Assembly (NCBI GenBank): GCA_964588705.1
Contig: CAZPQV010000017.1
Span: 1-41,169 of the forward strand
Direction: 5' to 3'
DNA from: CAZPQV01 sp964588705
GTDB taxonomy: Bacteria; Bacteroidota; Bacteroidia; Flavobacteriales; Weeksellaceae
Length of the DNA: 41,169 nucleotides
How positions within the stretch are numbered: the stretch's first letter is position 1; every line of letters starts with the position of its first letter. The translations under genes and the position numbers were made by a program. The notes beneath the pieces are model-generated. The model was not told the origin of the DNA. It ran no database searches and worked only from the letters and a program-made list of their open reading frames with translations. Of this stretch, positions 30,598-39,742 are shown one piece after another.

Positions 30598-32232
30598 TTA
30601 TTTAATTATTTCAAAAAGTACAATACCAAAACCGGTATCAATTTTTGCTTTCCCATTGGAAACAACGGTTGTTTTTCCGCTGTAAGCATCGCGAAGTTTG
30701 GTACGGTCGGCGAAGATATTTGCAACTGTAATTTCTTTAGGTCCGTAGTTCAAATCCAAACCAACCAGAACTTTATCCGTTCCGTAAGTTCTTGTAAACC
30801 AGTAAGGCGAAGAAGAAATCATATTGTGAATTCCGGCGCCAACCGCAGGATGATTTGCACGGAATTTACCCAGTTTCTGATAATGTTCTAAAAGCTTTTT
30901 TGTTCCAGGATTGTTTTTAATATCATTCCAGTTCATATTACTGCGAAGCGTTGCATCGCCCACCGTTCCTTCAATCGTTAAATCTCTTGCGGATTCATCT
31001 CCATAATAAACCTGCGAAATTCCCGGCGTTAAAAGCAGTTTTGTTGCGGTTTCGTAAGTTCGTTTTCTCTCTTTGTCAAAAGGCGAACCGTCGTCGTGCG
31101 AAGTAGCGTAGTTCATCACGCTTAATCCTTTCAAATCAGAATTAAGCATCTGTGAATATTTGCTGAAAATCTCTTCGTATGTTCTGTTGGCATCACCTTT
31201 AAAATCGAAATTAATCAGCGAACCAAATCCGTTTTGAAAATAATTAACCTTTTTATCTCCAAAATCATAATTCTCCTTTTGAGAAATTCCGTAGCCATAC
31301 ACTTCTCCAACGGTAAAGAACTTACTGTGATCCAACACTTTTGAAGGGTTGTTTTTCTTATACTCGTCGAATGCATCCTGACAAACTTTCTGAAATTCTT
31401 TCCATACATCTTCATTTGTATGCTTCACTGTATCAACACGATAACCGTCAATTCCAAATTCGGTGATGTAATCTGCCAGCCAACTCATAATATAATATTT
31501 CGGCGAACGCGGAAAACCTGTTTTAGCAAAGAAAGCATCCAGTTTTTTCATTTCCTGTTCGTAGCGACCTTCGGCTTTCCATTTATCCGTCAATTCTTTT
31601 GGAAGATCAGCAGAATGACTGGTTTCTGTTAAGATATCAGGAAGATTCGCAACCAATGTGCACGCCGTGGTATTTACGTAATTATTGTACTGACATTGTG
31701 GCGATGTTCTCACCCAATTATTTGGAAAAACAGGATCTTTTTCCGTAACCGGACCTGTATGGTTAATCACCGCATCCAGCACAACTCTGATACCTTTTTT
31801 ATGTGCTTTATCCACCAATTCTTTTAGATCTGCTTTGGTTCCGAAATTAGGATCAAGCGCCGTCCAATCTTTCGTCCAATAGCCATGAAAACCGTATGTA
31901 TTACCGGTTCCTTCGTCCACTGATCCGTGAATTTGCTCCACAACCGGCGTCATCCAAATTGCATTAATTCCGAGATCTGTAAAGTATCCTTCATCAATTT
32001 TCTGAATGATTCCGCGTAAATCTCCACCTTCGAAACCACGTAAAACAGCAGTTTTCTCAGTTCTGCCAAAGTTGACGTCGTTATTTGGATTTCCATTGTT
32101 GAAACGGTCCGTTAAAAGAAAATATAAATTGGCCCCTTCCCAAACGAAAGGCTGCTTATTCTGATTGGTGTTTTGAACGGTTGAACACGATGTAACAATT
32201 GCTAAAGAAGCAATAAGTAAAGTCTTTTTCAT
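30598..32232 (-). CDS. GH13 alpha-amylase-family lipoprotein
   Basis: A 544-residue glycoside hydrolase with a lipoprotein signal (lipobox VTSC, Cys16). The (beta/alpha)8 motifs are DAVINH (153-158), GYRVDTVKH with nucleophile Asp267, FFTVGEV with acid/base Glu310, and ATSHDD (His379/Asp380). A C-terminal beta domain follows (about 470-544). It should act on alpha-glucans at the cell surface or in the periplasm; whether it is an amylase, pullulanase or other alpha-glucosidase cannot be decided. No SusC/SusD pair is next to it. Confidence 0.92.
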   Translation of the reverse strand: MKKTLLIASLAIVTSCSTVQNTNQNKQPFVWEGANLYFLLTDRFNNGNPNNDVNFGRTEKTAVLRGFEGGDLRGIIQKIDEGYFTDLGINAIWMTPVVEQIHGSVDEGTGNTYGFHGYWTKDWTALDPNFGTKADLKELVDKAHKKGIRVVLDAVINHTGPVTEKDPVFPNNWVRTSPQCQYNNYVNTTACTLVANLPDILTETSHSADLPKELTDKWKAEGRYEQEMKKLDAFFAKTGFPRSPKYYIMSWLADYITEFGIDGYRVDTVKHTNEDVWKEFQKVCQDAFDEYKKNNPSKVLDHSKFFTVGEVYGYGISQKENYDFGDKKVNYFQNGFGSLINFDFKGDANRTYEEIFSKYSQMLNSDLKGLSVMNYATSHDDGSPFDKERKRTYETATKLLLTPGISQVYYGDESARDLTIEGTVGDATLRSNMNWNDIKNNPGTKKLLEHYQKLGKFRANHPAVGAGIHNMISSSPYWFTRTYGTDKVLVGLDLNYGPKEITVANIFADRTKLRDAYSGKTTVVSNGKAKIDTGFGIVLFEIIK

Positions 32233-32332
32233 TACCTAGTTTTAAAACTTTAAAAGTAAGCAATTACTCTGAAATTGAAATTATGAATTAAGAGAAAATG
32301 AATTTAGACGATTGGTTTTAACATTTTTTTAA

Positions 32333-32340
32333 CAAATTTA
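32333..32340 (-). promoter_or_regulatory. Candidate -7 element of the GH13 unit
   Basis: TAAATTTG on the minus strand matches TANNTTTG and would give a leader of about 95 nt. It lies 2 bp from a -7 element facing the other way (32343-32350). Confidence 0.35.
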
Positions 32341-32342
32341 TT

Positions 32343-32350
32343 TATATTTG
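32343..32350 (+). promoter_or_regulatory. Candidate -7 element of the FkbM/flippase operon
   Basis: TATATTTG matches TANNTTTG exactly; start near 32357, about 16 nt before the ATG at 32373. Confidence 0.6.
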
Positions 32351-32372
32351 CCCATACGCATAATGAAAACCT

Positions 32373-33167
32373 ATGTCATTATATAGCAGTATTGCTGAAA
32401 AATTGCAGTTTGTAGCGCCAAAATTCTACAAGGAAAGATTTTTTAAATCCATGAAAAATCTTGATGCAAATAATATTTTGGAAAGAAATATAGAGCCGGA
32501 ACTGCTTTGGATAAAACAATATCTGCATAAAAGCGATATTTTTTTCGACATCGGTGTAAATGTGGGTGCTTATCTGTACCGGTTGGAAAACCATCTGAAC
32601 CATCAGAATATTTTTGGATTTGAACCCAATAAAAACCTGTATTTCAGACTGAAAAGAATTTTTCCGGATATGAGGATATTTCCTCTTGCTTTATCCGACG
32701 AAAATACTTTGGCCGAATTTAAAGTTCCGGTAATCAATGGAAAAAAAGTTTCTTCGAGAGGTACGCTGATGACCGGTCTGAAAGAATCCGGGGAGATAAA
32801 ATCGGAAATACAGAAAGTAAAAGTGATAAAATTGGATGATTGGGCAGAAATTGAAGAATTTACCCGAATCGATTTTATAAAAATAGATGTTGAAGGTAAC
32901 GAATTGAAAACGCTTCGCGGAGCGAAAAAGACCATAAAAAAATTCAAACCGACACTGATGGTGGAAATTGAACAGAGACACCATACCGAACCGGTTTGGG
33001 ACATCATCTCCGAAATTGAAGATTGGGGATTTGATGCTAATTATTTGGACAGAAATTCATTAACATTAAGGAAATTAGAACGCGAATTTCTTGAAGAGGA
33101 AAACAGCGAAAATGTGAAAAATTACAAGCAGTATATCAATAATATAATATTTGTTCCGAGGAAATGA
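32373..33167 (+). CDS. FkbM-family methyltransferase
   Basis: A 264-residue SAM-dependent methyltransferase. Motif I is FFDIGVNVGAY (57-67), followed by GFEPNKNLYFRL (acidic loop) and the family hallmark FIKIDVEGNELKTLRGA. FkbM enzymes methylate hydroxyls of sugars or polyketides; in glycan loci they usually cap or modify exported polysaccharides. It overlaps the flippase gene by 4 bp (ATGA), so the two are translationally coupled and probably act on the same glycan. Confidence 0.93.
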   Translation: MSLYSSIAEKLQFVAPKFYKERFFKSMKNLDANNILERNIEPELLWIKQYLHKSDIFFDIGVNVGAYLYRLENHLNHQNIFGFEPNKNLYFRLKRIFPDMRIFPLALSDENTLAEFKVPVINGKKVSSRGTLMTGLKESGEIKSEIQKVKVIKLDDWAEIEEFTRIDFIKIDVEGNELKTLRGAKKTIKKFKPTLMVEIEQRHHTEPVWDIISEIEDWGFDANYLDRNSLTLRKLEREFLEEENSENVKNYKQYINNIIFVPRK

Positions 33168-34645
33168 GTGTAGTTGCGAGACAGGGCTTTAAATATTCGC
33201 TCATCGGTTATTTGGGATTTTTGTTGGGAACATTCTCAGCAATTGTCATATTTCCGATGGATATGGAGTTCTACGGAAAGCTGCGATACATCCTTCCTAC
33301 CGCCGAAATGCTGCTCCCGATAGTAGTTTTTGGACTCTCTTTTTCCAATGTGAAATTCTTTCTTAAAACAAAGGAAGACGGTAAAAACCAGAATTTTCTT
33401 TCGCTTTCACTCTTAGGCATTCTCATTAACTTCATTATCGTTTTGGGAGCTTTCTTTGCGTTTTTTTATCTGTTCCCAAAGTATCAGGAGAGCAGATTAT
33501 GGGAAATGAAACGGTTGATTCTGCCTTTGATTTTAGTCCTTGCATTATCTGCTGTTTTCAATAAATATATTACGAATTTCAAGAGAATTGTCGTGCCGAA
33601 TATTTTCGAAAATCTTTTCCCAAAAATCGCAAACCTTGGAGCTTTCATCCTGTTCTTTTGGCTCGGATTTTCAGAAAAAGGTTCTTACGGATTCTTCTTC
33701 GGAATGTTTGTTCTGGCATTATTAGGATATGTAATCTATGCCAATTCTTTAGAAAAAATAAAGCCGGATTTCAGCACCGATTATATTAAAAAGGATAATC
33801 TTTGGAAGGAGGTTTTCACGTACAGTCTTTTCGGATTCTTGGGAAATATCGGTAATTATATCGCTTTCAGAGTTGATAATTTTATGATTGGAGAATTCCT
33901 TTCTTTTGAGGAAAACGGCGCTTACAGCATCATTCTTTCCATCCTTTCATTAATTATGATTCCGCAAATGGGACTGTTCAATATTTCTGCTCCTATCATC
34001 AATAAAAGTATTGCAGATAACGATTTTGACGAACTCGACCGTTTCCATAAGAAAACTTCGCTTACTTTATTTTTCCTTGGTTCCGTTTTGTTCTCGTGCA
34101 TTTTGGTTGGCTTTCCATATCTCACCCATTTCATACCGAAAAACGGTGATCAGCTTCGTATCGCAGAGCCGGTTTTATGGATTTTGGGTTCGGCGATGAT
34201 TTTTGATTTATCCACCGGATTTAATGGGCACATCATTTCTCTTTCAAAATATTACCGTTTCAATATTGTGGTGATGCTGTTTTTAGCAGTTACTACCATT
34301 GTGCTGAACTATTATTTCATTACAAATACCAATTGGGGAATTGTTGGGATTGCGCTGGCAACGGCGATTTCACTGACACTTTTTAACCTGATAAAAATTG
34401 CATTCAACTATTGGAAATTCAGGGTTTTTCCGATTACGATAGAAATGGTTTTCTCCACCATTGTTTGCACATTGGGAATTACTTTAGCGATCATTTTACC
34501 TGAAAGTAAAAATCAACTGGTAAACCTGTTTTACAAACCAGCAATTGTGCTTGCGGTAATTGCTGTTGGAAATTATTTTATGGAAATTTTTCCTGTGGCC
34601 GATTATATTAACAAGAAATTTGTAAAAAGTATTTTCAAATTTTAA
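33164..34645 (+). CDS. Polysaccharide flippase (Wzx-like, MOP superfamily)
   Basis: A 493-residue membrane protein with about 14 hydrophobic helices of the MATE/Wzx type, which flips undecaprenyl-linked oligosaccharides across the inner membrane. Visible: FKYSLIGYLGFLLGTFSAI at the N-terminus, SLFGFLGNIGNYIAFRVDNFMIG in the middle (a typical Wzx repeat start) and basic loops between helices. It is coupled to the FkbM gene and its stop codon overlaps that of the convergent glycosyltransferase gene. Confidence 0.9.
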   Translation: MSVVARQGFKYSLIGYLGFLLGTFSAIVIFPMDMEFYGKLRYILPTAEMLLPIVVFGLSFSNVKFFLKTKEDGKNQNFLSLSLLGILINFIIVLGAFFAFFYLFPKYQESRLWEMKRLILPLILVLALSAVFNKYITNFKRIVVPNIFENLFPKIANLGAFILFFWLGFSEKGSYGFFFGMFVLALLGYVIYANSLEKIKPDFSTDYIKKDNLWKEVFTYSLFGFLGNIGNYIAFRVDNFMIGEFLSFEENGAYSIILSILSLIMIPQMGLFNISAPIINKSIADNDFDELDRFHKKTSLTLFFLGSVLFSCILVGFPYLTHFIPKNGDQLRIAEPVLWILGSAMIFDLSTGFNGHIISLSKYYRFNIVVMLFLAVTTIVLNYYFITNTNWGIVGIALATAISLTLFNLIKIAFNYWKFRVFPITIEMVFSTIVCTLGITLAIILPESKNQLVNLFYKPAIVLAVIAVGNYFMEIFPVADYINKKFVKSIFKF

Positions 34646-35643
34646 AGCAAGGTTCTGAGCACAGAATGCAGTTCCTCCACAACTTTTTCTCTTGAAAATC
34701 TTTCTTTGAAATCGAACGTATAATTCTTTTGAAGTGTCATTAACTGAGCTTCAATATTCTCTTCCTGCGGAACTAAAAAACCATAATCCGTTGAATAATC
34801 TGTAGGAAAAACGGCCAGTTTTCCATACTTAATGGCATCGCCAATATTTCCGGTCATTTTCGTTTCGCCATAGATTTCTTTATGGCTGAAAAATTCCGTT
34901 TCTATTTGGATTGGGCACCAAAGTATATTGGCTTTATTCATCCATTGATCAAACTCGTTTTGTGGGACTTTTTCTGTGAAATATTTTATTTGAATGTGAG
35001 GGTTTTCTTTTTTAAAATTTTTAAGCCAGATTAATTCTTTTCCTTCTGCTTTTCCTAGAAATACAATCCGAAAATGTGAATTTGAACTAAAGCTTTTCAA
35101 TTCTTTAAGAACCATCTTACAATCCCGTCTCTTTTGCGAAACAGCTCCCTGAATTACGATTGTAATAATCGATTTCCGAAGCAATTCAGAACATTCTGTA
35201 AAGAAAAGAGGCAGATATTTCTTTGATTGTTTCTTTGCAATAAAATGGTCTAAAACCAAATGATTTTTTACTAACCGGTAAATTTCCGGCGACTTTAACA
35301 AGCCTTCTTTCAACAATAATTTCAAGCGGTAAACAAAATCATCCTGAAAGATTTTTCCAAGCAACTGAAAACCGGAAAGCCTTGAAAAATTCAGATTATG
35401 AACAATAACCGCAGTGTTGAAATTATCGATAATCTTCCTGAAAACATTGAAATAGCGATGCACCGTTCCAATTAAAACCAGATCATAATTTTCTTTTTTT
35501 AAATCTGATAAAATACGCTCTGGAGAGGTTTTAAAAATATTGGATGATTCCTGAGGCTGAAGCTGTTTTAAAATTTTATCGGACAAGTAGTAATCAACTG
35601 AAAATTCCTTGGAACCGTTCATCAATTCCATAAAATTTCCCAC
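34642..35643 (-). CDS. GT-B type glycosyltransferase (start probably further upstream)
   Basis: A protein of at least 333 residues with the fold pattern of GT-B glycosyltransferases: an N-terminal Rossmann domain (YDLVLIGTVHRYFNV, AVIVHNLNFS), a domain linker with TIVIQGAVSQKRRD and FRIVFLGKA, and the C-terminal donor-binding region EFDQWMNKANILWCPI...MTGNIGDAIKYGKLAVFPTDY. The frame given starts at GTG 35643, but it is open upstream to 35688 and would encode LKKIAYIELDTHAEIVGNFM, which looks like the real first beta-strand. The only start-like codon there is CTG at 35688, 1 bp after the amidohydrolase stop. Last gene of a four-gene operon. Confidence 0.8.
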   Translation of the reverse strand: MGNFMELMNGSKEFSVDYYLSDKILKQLQPQESSNIFKTSPERILSDLKKENYDLVLIGTVHRYFNVFRKIIDNFNTAVIVHNLNFSRLSGFQLLGKIFQDDFVYRLKLLLKEGLLKSPEIYRLVKNHLVLDHFIAKKQSKKYLPLFFTECSELLRKSIITIVIQGAVSQKRRDCKMVLKELKSFSSNSHFRIVFLGKAEGKELIWLKNFKKENPHIQIKYFTEKVPQNEFDQWMNKANILWCPIQIETEFFSHKEIYGETKMTGNIGDAIKYGKLAVFPTDYSTDYGFLVPQEENIEAQLMTLQKNYTFDFKERFSREKVVEELHSVLRTLL

Positions 35644-35689
35644 AATTTCTGCGTGAGTATCGAGTTCTATGTATGCAATTTTCTTCAGA

Positions 35690-37357
35690 TTATTTGGTAA
35701 CTTTCAGTTTCTCTAAAAGCGGAACATATTCGTGAACCAATTCTCCACTTACATACGTCCTTAGTACTTTTGTGGAAAGAATCTTATCTTCAGAAACCGT
35801 CATCAGATCATTGGAAAGAATAATGAAATCCGCAAATTTTCCTACTTCAAGACTTCCTTTTTCTTTTTCTTCAAAACTTCCTTTGGCAGCCCAAATCGTC
35901 ATTCCACGAATCGTTTGCTCTCTCGTTAAAGCATTCTCTTTCTGAAAACCGTTCTCTGGCCATCCTTTAGAATCTTTTCTCGCAACCGCAGCATAAAACG
36001 TTTTCATCGGACTGATTTCTTCCACCGGAAAATCTGTTCCTAAAGGAAGCCAACCATTCTGATGCAATAAAGTTTTGTAAGCGTAGGCATTTTTCAGACG
36101 GTCTTTCCCAAGCCGATCTCCTGCCCAATACATATCTGAAGTAGCGTGCGTTGGCTGAACCGAAGGAACTATAGAATAATCTTTAAAGAAATGAAAATCG
36201 TTTTCATTCACAACCTGAGAATGTTCTATTCTCCAACGACGGTCGTTTTTACCTTTCAAAACTTCTGCATAAATGTTCAGCAAAGCACGGTTCGCAGAAT
36301 CACCAATGGCGTGCGTATTCATCTGAAAACCATTGTCGTGCATAATTTTTGCCATTTTCTTAAAATGTGGTATATCCGAAAGCAAAAACCCTCTGTGATG
36401 CGGTTTATCGCTGTAATCCTCCAAAAGACAGGCACCACGGGAACCTAACGCTCCGTCACCATAGAATTTAAAACCATTCACGTGAAGTCTGTCTGTTTTT
36501 ATGATTCCTCTTTTCACCAACCAATCCACATTTTTCATGTTATCAGAAAGCATCACGTGGAGTCTCATTTTCAGCTTTCCTGCTTTCTGAAGTCCTTCAA
36601 TTTCTTCCACCAAATCATAATCTAATCCGGCATCAACAATCGTTGTAAGACCTTCTGCGAAACTGTATTTCTGGGCATCATCAAAAATCTGAGCAATTAG
36701 TTTTTTACTTGGTGAAGGGATGTAAGTCGCCAGTTTATCTTTGGCATTATCGATTAAAACTCCGGTGAGTTTTCCATCTCTTTTAATGAAATCTCCACCT
36801 TCCATTTTCGAATTCACAGTGAAACCTGCGATGTCCAAAGCTTTTTGATTAGCAATTGCAGCGTGGCCGTCGATTCTTGTCAGATAAACCGGTCTGTCGG
36901 GAAACAACTCATCCAGTTTTTCCTTCGTTGGAAACTCTTTTTCAGACCAAAGATTCTGGTCCCAACCTCTTCCCAAAAGCCAACCTTCAGGATGAGATTG
37001 CGCAAACTCTTTTAAAACATTCAGGATTTCGTCCCAGGATTTTTTATTTCGAAGGTCAGCATTCTGCAGGGCATTTCCATAACCATAGAAATGAGCGTGA
37101 GCATCAATTAAACCGGGAAAAACAGCCTTATCGTAAGCGTTATAAATGTTTTCTGAAGAATATTTTTTCAGTATATCCTCATCACTTCCAATGGCTAAAA
37201 TTCGGCCATCTTTAATAGCCATTGCTTCGGCAATATCAAACTTTTCGTTTACGGTGTAAATCTTGGCATTATGCACAATCTGATCTGCTTCCTCCTTTTT
37301 GTTGGCTGCACAACTTAGCAAAATTGCCGCGCTGAAAGTAATGAGAATTGATTTCAT
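35690..37357 (-). CDS. Amidohydrolase (YtcJ-like) lipoprotein
   Basis: A 555-residue metal-dependent hydrolase of the amidohydrolase superfamily (amidohydrolase_3, YtcJ-like). The metal site is DAHAHFYG near the N-terminus, TRIDGHAA, HAIGDSAN and the final GTDFPVE. The signal peptide ends in lipobox LLSC (Cys16). A longer frame to 37423 overlaps the GT2 gene; the ATG at 37357 gives the lipoprotein signal and leaves 1 bp to the GT2 stop. An exported amidase or deacetylase acting on a small amide is likely, the substrate is unknown. Its place between two glycosyltransferase genes is odd. Confidence 0.92.
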   Translation of the reverse strand: MKSILITFSAAILLSCAANKKEEADQIVHNAKIYTVNEKFDIAEAMAIKDGRILAIGSDEDILKKYSSENIYNAYDKAVFPGLIDAHAHFYGYGNALQNADLRNKKSWDEILNVLKEFAQSHPEGWLLGRGWDQNLWSEKEFPTKEKLDELFPDRPVYLTRIDGHAAIANQKALDIAGFTVNSKMEGGDFIKRDGKLTGVLIDNAKDKLATYIPSPSKKLIAQIFDDAQKYSFAEGLTTIVDAGLDYDLVEEIEGLQKAGKLKMRLHVMLSDNMKNVDWLVKRGIIKTDRLHVNGFKFYGDGALGSRGACLLEDYSDKPHHRGFLLSDIPHFKKMAKIMHDNGFQMNTHAIGDSANRALLNIYAEVLKGKNDRRWRIEHSQVVNENDFHFFKDYSIVPSVQPTHATSDMYWAGDRLGKDRLKNAYAYKTLLHQNGWLPLGTDFPVEEISPMKTFYAAVARKDSKGWPENGFQKENALTREQTIRGMTIWAAKGSFEEKEKGSLEVGKFADFIILSNDLMTVSEDKILSTKVLRTYVSGELVHEYVPLLEKLKVTK

Positions 37358-37358
37358 A

Positions 37359-38243
37359 TTATTTTCTGATTTTATTAAACATCTGATTCCATCGGAGTTT
37401 ACGAATGAATTTAACTTCATCATCTGAAAGTTCTCTTTTAGAATTCTGTTTTAAAAAGGTTTTAATAGTGGTAAAAAACTCTGTAACAGATTTATTTTTA
37501 ATGGATGATTTTCCGGAAGAAATAATCGCTAAAGGTAAACTCAAACCAATATTGTAAAAATATTCACCGAGTTTTTCTGCTTTCTGTTTCTTGTATTTAT
37601 AAGCCGTTGGGCGAAGATGTTTTACCCAAATATTTTTAATGGTTGCCACTTCCCAACCGTTCATTTCAGCAAGCATCACATCAATATTATCCCAACCTAA
37701 AACCGGTCTCAAACCGTTCATCGCCACAAAGCATTCTTTTCTGTAAGACTTAATCGGTCCGCGAACGTGGTTTTTTGATGATAAATTTTCAAATGTCCAC
37801 TGTTGTTTTTCATCCTTAAAATCAAAGGCAAGGTTCTTTTCAAAAACCGATTTTTTAATCTTCACAATTCCCGAAACCATTCCTGCTTTTGGATTGCTTT
37901 CGTAAACCTTGTGAACTTCCATCAGATAATTTTCAGGTAAAATAATATCGGCATCAAACTTACATATGATATCAAAATCATTTAAATCAACCGAATTTAA
38001 TCCTTTATTGAAAGTCCGCACCACTTTTGCACCGGGCTCATGCTCAGAGGTTTCCAGATTCAAAAGTTCAAAATTAGGATGTCTTTCTGAAAATTCGCGA
38101 ACGATTTCCGCAGTTTTATCGGTAGAACCATCATTCACGACAATAATCTTAAAATCTTTGAAAGACTGCGCTTCCAAAGATTTTAAAGTGAAGAAAATAT
38201 TTTTTTCCTCGTTGTGTGCCGGAATGACAATTAAAAATCTCAA
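37359..38243 (-). CDS. Family 2 glycosyltransferase
   Basis: A 294-residue GT-A enzyme with VIPAHNEEKNI (7-15), VVNDGSTDKTAEI (35-47), the metal-binding DxD (Asp97-Ala-Asp99, KFDADIIL) and a GWDNIDVMLAEMNGW acceptor region. It probably adds a sugar to an exported glycan. It starts 9 bp after aspA and is followed 1 bp later by the amidohydrolase. Confidence 0.93.
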   Translation of the reverse strand: MRFLIVIPAHNEEKNIFFTLKSLEAQSFKDFKIIVVNDGSTDKTAEIVREFSERHPNFELLNLETSEHEPGAKVVRTFNKGLNSVDLNDFDIICKFDADIILPENYLMEVHKVYESNPKAGMVSGIVKIKKSVFEKNLAFDFKDEKQQWTFENLSSKNHVRGPIKSYRKECFVAMNGLRPVLGWDNIDVMLAEMNGWEVATIKNIWVKHLRPTAYKYKKQKAEKLGEYFYNIGLSLPLAIISSGKSSIKNKSVTEFFTTIKTFLKQNSKRELSDDEVKFIRKLRWNQMFNKIRK

Positions 38244-38252
38244 CGAATAATT

Positions 38253-39650
38253 CTAATTATGTGGTTTCAGCATATTTTTAGGATCAAGAATTTCATCCAG
38301 CTTTTCCTGTGAAAGAATTCCTTTTTCCAGAACTAAATTGTAGACGCTTTTTCCGGTTTCCAGAGCTTCTTTAGCAATTTCTGTCGAATTTTTATATCCG
38401 ATATGCGGATTCAGAGCGGTAACGATTCCGATACTGTGTTTCACCATATTCAGACAAACTTCTTTGTTGGCAGTAATTCCAACCACACATTTTTCACGAA
38501 GGGTGTCTAATGCATTCCCAAGAAAATGAAGGTTTTCCATAATAGAGTGTGAAAGAACAGGCTCCATTACATTCAACTGCAACTGCCCTGCTTCTGCTGC
38601 AAAAGTCACTGTCAAATCGTTACCAATGACCTTATAACACACCTGATTGACCACTTCCGGAATTACAGGATTTACCTTCCCAGGCATAATTGAAGATCCG
38701 GGCTGCATCGGCGGAAGATTGATTTCGAACAATCCTGCGCGAGGCCCTGAAGACAACAGACGCAAGTCGTTACAAATTTTCGAAAGTTTCAACGCCAAAC
38801 GCTTCATTGCAGAAGAATAAATAACGTATGAACCGGTATCTGGTGTTGCTTCAACCAAGTCCGGAGCAGAAACAATCGGATAACCGGAAATTTGAGCCAA
38901 ATTTTTCGCACAAAGTGTAGCGTATCCAACAGGTGCGTTCAATCCGGTACCGATCGCTGTTGCACCCATATTGACTTCAACAAAAAGTTTTGCGTTATTA
39001 TTAAGCTTTGAAATCTCTTCGTCAAGCGTTGCCGCAAAAGCTTCAAATTCCTGACCTAAAGTCATTGGAACCGCATCCTGAAGTTGGGTTCTACCCATTT
39101 TAATGACATCAGAAAACTCCTCTCCTTTTTTTCTGAATGCGGCAATCGTTTTAGACAGTTTTGCAACCAGAACTTCGTTTTCCTGAAGCAAAGCCAGTTT
39201 CAGCGACGTTGGATAAGCGTCATTGGTAGATTGAGAAAGGTTGATATGGTCGTTCGGAGAACAATGTTGGTAATCGCCTTTTTCCTTGCCTAATTTTTCA
39301 AGAACGATATTGGCAATTACTTCGTTTGCATTCATATTTACAGAAGTCCCCGCACCTCCTTGAATCATATCTACAGGAAATTGTTCGTTGAATTTACCGG
39401 CTGCTACTTCATCACAGGCTTCCGCAATGGTAAAGTATAATTTTTCGTCTAAAAGTCCGAGTTCGTAATTGGTTTTTGCCGCTGCTTTTTTCACCAGGCC
39501 CAATGCTCTGATAAAGTATGGATATGAGGCCAGCGTTTGCCCGGAAATTTTAAAATTATCAATTGCCCTCTGAGTTTGCACACCGTAATATGCATTCGAA
39601 GGCACATTCAGTTCACCTAATAAATCCGATTCTTTTCTGAAAGTTTCCAT
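38253..39650 (-). CDS. aspA: Aspartate ammonia-lyase
   Basis: A 465-residue enzyme of the fumarase/aspartase superfamily: L-aspartate to fumarate + NH3. The signature GSSIMPGKVNP is at 318-328, GAGTSVNMN at 99-107 and STNDAYPTS at 141-149, with the N-terminal YYGVQTQRA. AspA rather than class II fumarase is favoured by the DLLGELNVPSNAYYGVQTQRA start. It heads an operon with GT2, amidohydrolase and GT genes. Confidence 0.94.
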   Translation of the reverse strand: METFRKESDLLGELNVPSNAYYGVQTQRAIDNFKISGQTLASYPYFIRALGLVKKAAAKTNYELGLLDEKLYFTIAEACDEVAAGKFNEQFPVDMIQGGAGTSVNMNANEVIANIVLEKLGKEKGDYQHCSPNDHINLSQSTNDAYPTSLKLALLQENEVLVAKLSKTIAAFRKKGEEFSDVIKMGRTQLQDAVPMTLGQEFEAFAATLDEEISKLNNNAKLFVEVNMGATAIGTGLNAPVGYATLCAKNLAQISGYPIVSAPDLVEATPDTGSYVIYSSAMKRLALKLSKICNDLRLLSSGPRAGLFEINLPPMQPGSSIMPGKVNPVIPEVVNQVCYKVIGNDLTVTFAAEAGQLQLNVMEPVLSHSIMENLHFLGNALDTLREKCVVGITANKEVCLNMVKHSIGIVTALNPHIGYKNSTEIAKEALETGKSVYNLVLEKGILSQEKLDEILDPKNMLKPHN

Positions 39651-39698
39651 TAAATAAATATTTTCTGAAAGTTAAGTATTTTTACCAATATTAAACAA

Positions 39699-39724
39699 AA
39701 AACGCATCTCACTGGATGCGTTTT
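39699..39724 (-). terminator. Terminator of the amidase gene
   Basis: AAAACGCATC (39699-39708) and GATGCGTTTT (39715-39724), loop of 6, 18 bp after the amidase stop. Confidence 0.88.
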
Positions 39725-39742
39725 AATTAAGAATTTTGTTGA

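Noticed and set aside
37358..37423. Longer amidohydrolase starting at 37423
   Set aside because: It would bury the lipoprotein signal peptide (MKSILITFSAAILLSC) behind 22 residues and overlap the GT2 gene.
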